Source: Thermoplasmata archaeon
Lineage (GTDB): Archaea > Thermoplasmatota > Thermoplasmata > Lutacidiplasmatales > UBA184
NCBI GenBank assembly: GCA_022750115.1
Contig: JAKIWI010000003.1
Coordinates: forward strand, 36,927 to 100,926
DNA: 64,000 nt
Direction: 5' to 3'
In this document: positions 44,157 through 50,195 of the stretch, piece by piece
Layout of the letters: each line of letters opens with the position of its first letter
Numbering within the stretch: position 1 is the stretch's first letter
Notes under the pieces: model-generated
Told to the model about the DNA's origin: nothing
Seen by the model: the letters and a program-made list of their open reading frames with translations, nothing else
The model's database searches: none
Position numbers and translations under genes: made by a program

Positions 44157-44278
44157 TCACGCTCCGCCGGCCGACCGCGTCGGGTCCTTTCAGGCTGGCG
44201 ACCGGGGGCCCCGGATTGGCCTCGGACCGGCCGGCCGCGCCGCCTCGGTTCTCGAGGAGAATTTGCGAGGGCCCGGGC

Positions 44279-44288
44279 TCAAATACCC
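44279..44288 (+). promoter_or_regulatory. TATA-like box of the ferredoxin gene
   Basis: tcaaataccc about 35 bases before ATG 44318, supporting that start against the longer upstream frame. Confidence 0.45.
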
Positions 44289-44317
44289 AAGGTTTGTCGC
44301 GCTCCGCGGTCGCAGCG

Positions 44318-44596
44318 ATGGTCTCCGTAGTCGTCGCCCACGAGAAGTGCACCGGCTGCACCCATTGCCGCGACGTCTGCCCGGTGACCGTCTTCGAGAT
44401 GCAGCCGCGCGAGAAGTTCCCCGACGTCGTCGACGACCCCTCCGTGGCCGCGAAGTTCCAGTTCCGCACCGAGAAGTCCGCCGTGATCGCGGGCCCGGAC
44501 TGCATCATGTGCGAAGCGTGCCTGTTCGAGTGCGAGGGTGAGTGCATCACCATCGTCGACGACGAAGGCACCGTCCACCAGTCGACCTACAAGTAG
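44318..44596 (+). CDS. Ferredoxin with two cysteine clusters
   Basis: A 92-residue ferredoxin with two [4Fe-4S]-type sets: CTGCTHCRDVCP (CxxCxxCxxxCP) and CIMCEACLFECEGEC (CxxCxxCxxxC, plus one extra Cys). A ~40-residue insert between them (FEMQPREKFPDVVDDPSVAAKF) makes it longer than the ~60-residue minimal type and resembles the polyferredoxin or FdxA-like proteins of aerobic archaea. It probably supplies electrons to oxidoreductases of 2-oxoacid or amino-acid metabolism. A methyltransferase gene follows by 30 bases. Confidence 0.85.
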   Translation: MVSVVVAHEKCTGCTHCRDVCPVTVFEMQPREKFPDVVDDPSVAAKFQFRTEKSAVIAGPDCIMCEACLFECEGECITIVDDEGTVHQSTYK

Positions 44597-44626
44597 GCGG
44601 CCCGGCGTCGGTGCTTCCGACCGACG

Positions 44627-45418
44627 ATGACGTTCGCCGAGCTCGAGCGGGCCGCTTGGAATGACCCCAAGGTCGCCGTAGCCTACGCCGCGCTCTGGCG
44701 CGATTTCGTGGCGCCGTCGATTCCGCAGCTGCTCGACGCGGCGCTCGTGGGTCCCGGAGACTCGGTCCTCGATGTCGCGGCCGGTCCCGGGCCGGTCAGT
44801 GCGGCCGCCGCGGCTCGCGGCGCCCGCCCGGTGGCGCTCGACTTCTCGATGGCGATGCTTCGCCTCGGGGACCCGGCCATCCCGAAGATTCGAGCCGGAG
44901 CGGCGCGAATCCCCGCCCGCGACGCGACGTTCGACCGCGTGGTCTCGAACCTCGGCCTCCTCCACCTGCCCGAACCCGACGCCGCGATCCGCGAGGCCGC
45001 CCGCGTCGTGAGGCCGGGGGGGGTGGTGGCGTTCTCCGTCTGGGGACCGGACGCCCTGGCGCTCACGATCGTCCCCAGGGCCCTCGCAGACCTTGGTCTC
45101 GTCCGCCCGGGACCCGCCGGACCAGGCTTCTTTCGGTTCGGTGAGCCCGGTGCGTTCGAGGCGGCGATGCGCGACGCCGGCCTCGTGCCCATGGAGAGCT
45201 CGCGCGTCGCGTGGAACGGCCCGCTCGCCTCCTCGGACGCGCTCTGGCGGATGTTCCACGAGGGGAGCGCCCGAACCCGCGCGGCGATCCTCGCCCTCTC
45301 CGAAGCGGACCAGGCGCGGTTGAAGGACGAAGTCGTTCGCCGCGTCGAGTCGTTCCGCGAAGGCGACCGCTACGCGGTCCCCACCACGGTCGTCATCGGC
45401 CGCGGCCGCCGCCCGTGA
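44627..45418 (+). CDS. Class I SAM-dependent methyltransferase (UbiE/Coq5-like)
   Basis: A 263-residue methyltransferase. Motif I is VLDVAAGPGPVSAAAAARGA, followed by VALDFSMAMLRL, the motif IV FDRVVSNLGLLHLPEPDAAI and VVRPGGVVAFSVWGP. The C-terminal cap (GFFRFGEPGAFEAAMRDAGL) is of the UbiE/MenG type acting on hydrophobic rings. Quinone methylation is possible, though other substrates are equally likely. It lies just behind the ferredoxin and convergent with the MTHFR-like gene, 7 bases apart. Confidence 0.75.
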   Translation: MTFAELERAAWNDPKVAVAYAALWRDFVAPSIPQLLDAALVGPGDSVLDVAAGPGPVSAAAAARGARPVALDFSMAMLRLGDPAIPKIRAGAARIPARDATFDRVVSNLGLLHLPEPDAAIREAARVVRPGGVVAFSVWGPDALALTIVPRALADLGLVRPGPAGPGFFRFGEPGAFEAAMRDAGLVPMESSRVAWNGPLASSDALWRMFHEGSARTRAAILALSEADQARLKDEVVRRVESFREGDRYAVPTTVVIGRGRRP

Positions 45419-45425
45419 TTGGGTG

Positions 45426-46346
45426 CTAGTTCTCTCCGTCGATCGCGGTGGCGAACGCGCGCAACATCTCGGCGGCGGAGGCGAGGTGACGCTGCGAGAG
45501 CTGCTCGACGTTCACGCCGAGCGGGACCTCGACGAACGCCTCGCGAGAGGTGCGGACGACCTCGCGCCAAAGCGCGAGGGCCCCTGCGACGGAGCGCCCG
45601 GCCGCCCCCCCGTCCTCGCCGTTCAGAATCGCACGTTCGGTCGCTTCGGGCAGGTCCGCGCCGAGCCAGCGAACGAACTCGGCGTCGGCCTCGTCGGCGA
45701 GAGGGGCGACGGACACGAGCACGGTCGCGGGGGCGACCCCCGACTGGCGGCAGAGCGCGTCGTATTCGCGGACCAGCCGGGCGCTGGTCGTCGGGTCGAA
45801 CGCGATCTGGGTCGTGAAGAATCGCGCGCCCGCGCGCGTCTTCGCGAGCATCCGGTGCGCTTCGCCGGTTCGCTGGGGGATCGCGATGTTGCCGACGGCG
45901 CCGCCCGCGGCCTCGATCGCCTCGCGGCACAGGCGGTTCGCCTCGAACACCGGTGGGCCGGGATACGGAATGTAGCGGCTCGAGCCTCCGACGAGGACAA
46001 CGGCGCGCACGCCTCGCGCCACGGTCTCCTCGGTCCACGTCCGCATCGCTTCGGTGTTCGGGAGGTGCGCGACGACCTTGTTGACGACCGCTTCGCAACC
46101 CGCCGCCTCGGCGACGCGCCGAGCGAAGCCGCGGACGTCCCCCGACCGGTAGTACGGGCGGCCGTCGTGGTTCTCGTCGACGAGCTCGGGGACGTTGACC
46201 GCGTCGACGCGGCCGACCGAGCGGAGAAGCTCGACGGTCGCCGCGGACTGGGTCTCGACCCGGGCCGGCGGGGCGCGGGCGCCCGGGGGCACCGGCTCGA
46301 ACAAGAGCGGACGCGCGCGGAGCGCGTCGGCGAACGGACGACCCAT
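45426..46346 (-). CDS. Methylenetetrahydrofolate reductase-like (MetF family) TIM barrel
   Basis: About 306 residues from ATG 46346. The frame starts at 46439, but the first 31 residues are not conserved-looking. The barrel shows ARPLLFEPVPP at strand 1, AVNVPELVDENHDGRPYY, VLVGGSSRY, the hallmark GNIAIPQRTGEAHRMLAKTRAGARFF and TQIAFDP. It lacks the FAD-binding residues I would look for with certainty, so it may act with a folate or methanopterin analogue, or be a paralogue. Weak AT box near 46395. Confidence 0.7.
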   Translation of the reverse strand: MGRPFADALRARPLLFEPVPPGARAPPARVETQSAATVELLRSVGRVDAVNVPELVDENHDGRPYYRSGDVRGFARRVAEAAGCEAVVNKVVAHLPNTEAMRTWTEETVARGVRAVVLVGGSSRYIPYPGPPVFEANRLCREAIEAAGGAVGNIAIPQRTGEAHRMLAKTRAGARFFTTQIAFDPTTSARLVREYDALCRQSGVAPATVLVSVAPLADEADAEFVRWLGADLPEATERAILNGEDGGAAGRSVAGALALWREVVRTSREAFVEVPLGVNVEQLSQRHLASAAEMLRAFATAIDGEN

Positions 46347-46467
46347 CGGAATCCCAACCCCCGGCCGGTTGGGGCGCGCGAGGCCGGCCGGCGTATCAAC
46401 GTTGGGCCACGTCGACGGAGTTACGGTCGGTGCAACCACCCGTCGCCGGGGGAAACCGCGCTCGGAT

Positions 46468-47310
46468 TCAGTCGAGCCGGAACAGTCGGCGCGCGTTTCC
46501 GCCGAGGATCTTTTCTCGTTCCTCTTCCGGGATCGGCAGCGTTTCGACGAGGTTCACCGCCATCGCGATCGACTCGAGGGGCCAGTCGGAGCCGTACAGG
46601 ACCCGGTCCGCATCGCCGACGGTGGCGACGACGGAGGTGAGGAGGGAACGCGCCTGCTCGAACGTCTCGCGAAAGTATCGGACCGTCGGATTCGGGAGGA
46701 GTCCCGAGCAATCCGTCCAGACGTTGAGGTTCTTGTACACCAGTTCCGCCGTCTCGTCGACCCACGGATTGCCGAGGTGGCAGAGGACGAATTGCACCCT
46801 CGGCCACCGGACCGCGACCTCATCGACCTCGATCGGCCGCGCGAACTTCAGCAACCCATTTCGTTCCAGCGTGTCGCCCTGGTGAATCATCACCGGGAGC
46901 CGGTGCTGTTCCGCGAACTCGTACACCGGGTCCAGCCGCCGGTCGTGCGGGTAGAACGGGAGGTAGCCCGGGAACAGCTTGATCGCGGTGAGCTCCGGCG
47001 ACTTCGCCCACAGCGCGAGCGCCTCCGCGATCTTCTCCTCCCCGCTCGTCGGGTCGACGGTCGAGACGAGGCGGAGTCGGCCGCCGCTCTCGGCGAGCAG
47101 GGACCGGCCCTCCTCCAACGTCGCCGCGACATTGGGCGCATGCTGGATCGCGATGGCGAGGGCGGTACCGACGCCCGCCCGGTCGAGCTCGGCGAGCAGC
47201 CCCTTCGGAGTGTACGCGAGGTCGGGTCGGTACGCCGTCCCGGCGAGATCGCGCCAGTAACGGGTCAGGTGGACGTGCACGTCGACGCGGGTCTTCGGCG
47301 GGTTCGCCAC
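46468..47310 (-). CDS. Amidohydrolase (PF04909-type TIM-barrel hydrolase/decarboxylase)
   Basis: A 280-residue metal-dependent barrel. The metal-binding DVHVHL motif is at residues 9-14, then TAIKLFPGYLPFYPHD, His in VMIHQGD, His in CHLGNPW and the final Asp in YGSDWPLES. These are the ligands of the amidohydrolase_2 family, which includes ACMSD-type decarboxylases and lactone hydrolases. The substrate is unknown. A TATA-like ggttatcg (about 22 bases upstream) lies in the 105-base region shared with the divergent aminotransferase gene. Confidence 0.8.
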   Translation of the reverse strand: MANPPKTRVDVHVHLTRYWRDLAGTAYRPDLAYTPKGLLAELDRAGVGTALAIAIQHAPNVAATLEEGRSLLAESGGRLRLVSTVDPTSGEEKIAEALALWAKSPELTAIKLFPGYLPFYPHDRRLDPVYEFAEQHRLPVMIHQGDTLERNGLLKFARPIEVDEVAVRWPRVQFVLCHLGNPWVDETAELVYKNLNVWTDCSGLLPNPTVRYFRETFEQARSLLTSVVATVGDADRVLYGSDWPLESIAMAVNLVETLPIPEEEREKILGGNARRLFRLD

Positions 47311-47367
47311 GACGACTCACACTCCGGTGGGGCGATAACCGTCGCCCGCGGGACCACGAACTCCGCC

Positions 47368-47380
47368 GGGTTGATAACCC
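47368..47380. promoter_or_regulatory. Perfect palindrome upstream of aminotransferase gene
   Basis: gggttgataaccc, a perfect inverted repeat of 5 bases around gat, overlaps the TATA-like ttgataac about 40 bases before ATG 47416. A similar ggcgataaccg lies near 47331 on the other side. Two related boxes in a divergent region suggest a common regulator site. Confidence 0.35.
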
Positions 47381-47415
47381 GCCGCGCGCTCGCAGCTGCT
47401 CGGGGGAACGAGCGC

Positions 47416-48912
47416 ATGACCGCCCCCGAGGACTGGCTCAGCTACCCCGATGCGCCCCTCCTCCGGACGCCGCCGCCGGGACCTCGTTCGGCCGCCCTGC
47501 TCGCCGAGCAGGCCCGCTTAGAGACCGACGCGGTCGTCTACGCGAAGTACTTCCCCATCGCGATCGCGAACGCGCGGGGCTCGACGGTCGAGGACGCGGA
47601 CGGGAACCGGTTCATCGACTGGGTGGCGGGGATCTCCGTCCTCAACCTCGGGCACCGCCACCCGGCGATGATGCGCGCCCTCGCCGAGCAGTCGGAGAAG
47701 GTCTGGCACGCCCTCGAGCTGCCCACCGAGGCGCGCGTCGCCTTCCTGCGCGCCTTCACGGCGGCGCTCCCCGGCAAGCTCCGCGACCACGCCCGCGTCC
47801 TGTTCACCGTGACGGGCGGCGACGCCGTCGAGACCGCGGTCAACCTCGCCGACCACGCGAAGGGTCGCCACGGGACAATCGCGTTCACGGGAGCGTATCA
47901 CGGGGTCCACGGCGGGGCTGTGAACCTGACGAGCGGTCGCCGCTACCACTCGACGTCGTCGTTCCTCGGTGGGCGCGTGGTGCGGGTCCCCTACCCCGAC
48001 CCGTACCGGCCACTTCTGTCGTCGACCGAGGACCTCACCAACGCGACGATCCGCTACCTCGAACATCTGGTGCGCGACCCGCACTCGGGCGTCGACGAGC
48101 TGTCGAGCGTCCTCGTCGAGCCGATCCAGGGGGAGGGCGGCTACGTCGTCCCGCCCGACGACTTTCTCCCCGCGCTCCGGGAGTTCTGCGACGCCAACGA
48201 CCTCGCGCTGATCGCGGACGAGGTACAGACCGGGCTCGGCCGGACCGGGAAGATGTGGGCGGTCGACCATGCCCGCGTCTCGCCCGACATCATCTGCGTC
48301 GCGAAGTCGATCGGGGGCGGACTCCCGGTCTCGATGGTCGCCTACCGGGACGACCTCGTCCCTTCCCTTCCGCCCGGCTTCCATCTCGGGACGTATCGGG
48401 GGAATCCGCTCGGCCTCGCCGTCGGGACGGCGGTCCTCAACGTCCTCACGACCACCGACGTCATCGCCCGGGCGGAGCGCCGCGGCCGCGGCGTTCTCGA
48501 CCGGCTGCGGAGTGTGCAGGCCATGGACCCGTCGATCGGCGACGTCCGGGGGCGGGGGTTCATGATCGGCGTCGAGTTCGTCCGCTCCCCGTCGGACCGG
48601 GAACCGTGGACCGAGCGCGCGAAGGCGATGCGGCACGAGCTGTTCCAGCGCGGCGTGCTGATGCACACCTGCGGGAGCTTCGACCACGTGCTGCGGTTCA
48701 TGGCCCCGCTGACGATCGAGGACGAGCTCCTCGACCGCGGCCTCGCGGCGTTCGGCGAGTCGTCCCAGGCACTCTCGGCCACGCCTCCCCCGAAGTCGCA
48801 CATGACCGCGCCGCTGTCCGGTCCGCGGCCGGTCGCTCCGCCGTCGATCGCTCGTCCCCCGGCGGCGCCCATGCCCGTCGGGCCCCCACCGCCGGGCCGC
48901 ACGCTGCCGTGA
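47416..48912 (+). CDS. Class III PLP aminotransferase (GABA / ornithine / lysine type)
   Basis: A 498-residue fold-type I enzyme. PLP features are Asp268 in IADEVQTGLGRTG and Lys297 in CVAKSIGGGLPVS. The substrate strand starts FIDWVAGISVLNLGHRHPAM, with TVTGGDAVETAVNLA and FTGAYHGVHGG. It belongs with 4-aminobutyrate, ornithine or lysine aminotransferases and with archaeal broad-specificity amino acid racemases. The last ~55 residues are Pro/Ala-rich and probably disordered. GTG of the CARF gene overlaps its stop. The aldehyde dehydrogenases at 58-60 kb could handle the semialdehyde product. Confidence 0.85.
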   Translation: MTAPEDWLSYPDAPLLRTPPPGPRSAALLAEQARLETDAVVYAKYFPIAIANARGSTVEDADGNRFIDWVAGISVLNLGHRHPAMMRALAEQSEKVWHALELPTEARVAFLRAFTAALPGKLRDHARVLFTVTGGDAVETAVNLADHAKGRHGTIAFTGAYHGVHGGAVNLTSGRRYHSTSSFLGGRVVRVPYPDPYRPLLSSTEDLTNATIRYLEHLVRDPHSGVDELSSVLVEPIQGEGGYVVPPDDFLPALREFCDANDLALIADEVQTGLGRTGKMWAVDHARVSPDIICVAKSIGGGLPVSMVAYRDDLVPSLPPGFHLGTYRGNPLGLAVGTAVLNVLTTTDVIARAERRGRGVLDRLRSVQAMDPSIGDVRGRGFMIGVEFVRSPSDREPWTERAKAMRHELFQRGVLMHTCGSFDHVLRFMAPLTIEDELLDRGLAAFGESSQALSATPPPKSHMTAPLSGPRPVAPPSIARPPAAPMPVGPPPPGRTLP

Positions 48913-49742
48913 CGGGCAGACCACGACGGGCGCCGCGCGCGGCGGCGAACGCGCCGCGGGCGGGCGACCCGCACGCGCGCATCCACCTCGCGCCGGTCGG
49001 CTTCGAGGTCGAGCGCGTCGTCGAGCCGATCGTGAACGACCGGGCGGATCGTGTCTACCTCGTCACGCGGGACGGGGACGACGCCGCCGCCCCGTTCGTC
49101 GCGGAGGTCCAGCGTCGCCTCGCCCGGGCTCGCTGGCCGGTCGACGTCCGGGTCATTCCGACGCCGATCTGGGACGTGTTCGGAGCCCTCGGGGCGTACC
49201 GCCGCATCTTCGAGCTGGAGGGACGATCGGACCGGAACGCGAGCGGGGTCGTCCCGATCCGGGTCAATGTTTCCACGGGTACCAAGATCACCGCCATCGC
49301 CGGCACGCTCGCCTGCATGCTCTGGCGCGGCGAGCCGTACTACGTCCAGGTCTCCCGGTCGTGGTACTCCGGACGAACCCCCCGGGTGCAGGCCGTCAAC
49401 GATGTCGTCCGCTCGGTCGACCCGGTCGCCGTCTACGAGCTGCGGGCTCCGTCGCGCGAACTCGTCGACGTTCTCGACGCGCTCGATCGGGCCGGTGGGA
49501 CGCTGCGCAAGCGGGACCTGATCCGTTCGCTCGGGCTCGACCGCCCTACCGACGGAGGACGCCCGCCGAGCCCGCAGGCGCAGCACAGCCGGCTCCGGCT
49601 GCGGCTGACGCCCTTGGAGAGCAAATGGGGGTTCCTCGCGGCCGACCCGACCGGGAGCCGCGGTCGCGTTCGGCTGACCCCGCAGGGCCGTCTGGCACTC
49701 ACACTGTTCGGCCGATCGCGCGGCGACGATTCACCTACTTAA
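48909..49742 (+). CDS. HFX_2341-type CARF-domain transcriptional regulator (DUF6293)
   Basis: A 277-residue predicted regulator. Residues ~25-170 form a CARF-like Rossmann domain: RIHLAPVGFEVERVVEPIV, RVYLVT, and the ligand-loop VNVSTGTKITAIAGTLACM. The C-terminal ~100 residues look like a winged helix-turn-helix (VDVLDALDRAGGTLRKRDLIRSLGL, then RLRLTPLESKWGFL). In CRISPR systems CARF domains sense cyclic oligonucleotides, but HFX_2341 proteins are stand-alone archaeal regulators. Here it is translationally coupled to a PLP aminotransferase, and no CRISPR genes are visible. The ligand may be a nucleotide or an amino-acid metabolite. Confidence 0.75.
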   Translation: MTGRPRRAPRAAANAPRAGDPHARIHLAPVGFEVERVVEPIVNDRADRVYLVTRDGDDAAAPFVAEVQRRLARARWPVDVRVIPTPIWDVFGALGAYRRIFELEGRSDRNASGVVPIRVNVSTGTKITAIAGTLACMLWRGEPYYVQVSRSWYSGRTPRVQAVNDVVRSVDPVAVYELRAPSRELVDVLDALDRAGGTLRKRDLIRSLGLDRPTDGGRPPSPQAQHSRLRLRLTPLESKWGFLAADPTGSRGRVRLTPQGRLALTLFGRSRGDDSPT

Positions 49743-50195
49743 CTCAATTAACCAGAAAGCAGGGAAATACCCTGGCTCCCGTGAGGGATTCGTGGACTCG
49801 GACGGAGCGGCGTCGGGGATGGTCGAAGCCTTCCGGTCGAGTCCGGACCAATCGTCGCAGGTGCACTGGGCGGCCTTCGGGTCGCGGCCAAAGCGACGAG
49901 CGCCGGTCCGACCGGGGCCTCCAAACCCCGGCCCGCGCCCCGGGACGTTGCCCCCGGGGCCGGGGGCGCATCCTGCGCCGCGCTTCCCGTAATTCTTGTC
50001 TCCGGTCGGCTCCGGCCGACCTGCGCACCACGCGGCGGACATCGCCGGGTCGTTGGTTCGGGGCTCCACCCCCGATCCCCGGTTGGGTCCGCACCGGCCA
50101 TCTCGTCCGGCGCATGAGACGCAGAATCGGGCGCCCCGTCGCGTGGCCCTTTATGACGGCGAACCGTGTCGGGGGAGCCCCCGCGGTAGGAATCC
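49743..50195. other. Long intergenic region with hairpin and AT-rich box; no convincing gene
   Basis: About 450 bases between the CARF and glycine-rich genes. At its start, ttaactcaattaa (49738-49750) and the stem-loop cagggaaataccctg (49760-49774) could be a terminator or an operator. The middle is a run of G/C tracts. Short open frames exist on both strands, including one leftward ~112-residue frame with Cys-rich pieces (CTCDDW), but the translations are proline- and arginine-rich and I do not accept them as genes. A structured RNA is possible but I recognise none. Confidence 0.4.
50149..50156 (+). promoter_or_regulatory. TATA-like box of the glycine-rich surface protein
   Basis: ctttatga about 44 bases before ATG 50196, giving a predicted leader near 20 bases. 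Confidence 0.4.

Noticed and set aside
46195-47415. Upstream extension of the aminotransferase frame (over 400 residues)
   Set aside because: It lies opposite the MTHFR-like and amidohydrolase genes and is charged low-complexity; ATG 47416 starts the conserved enzyme.
48909-49742. CRISPR-Cas association of the CARF protein
   Set aside because: No cas genes or repeat arrays are visible in the window, and the protein matches the stand-alone HFX_2341 type.
49743-50195. Possible small genes or an RNA gene in the gap before the glycine-rich protein
   Set aside because: Frames on both strands are low-complexity without promoter or ribosome site. I looked for tRNA T-arm, RNase P and SRP RNA features and saw none.
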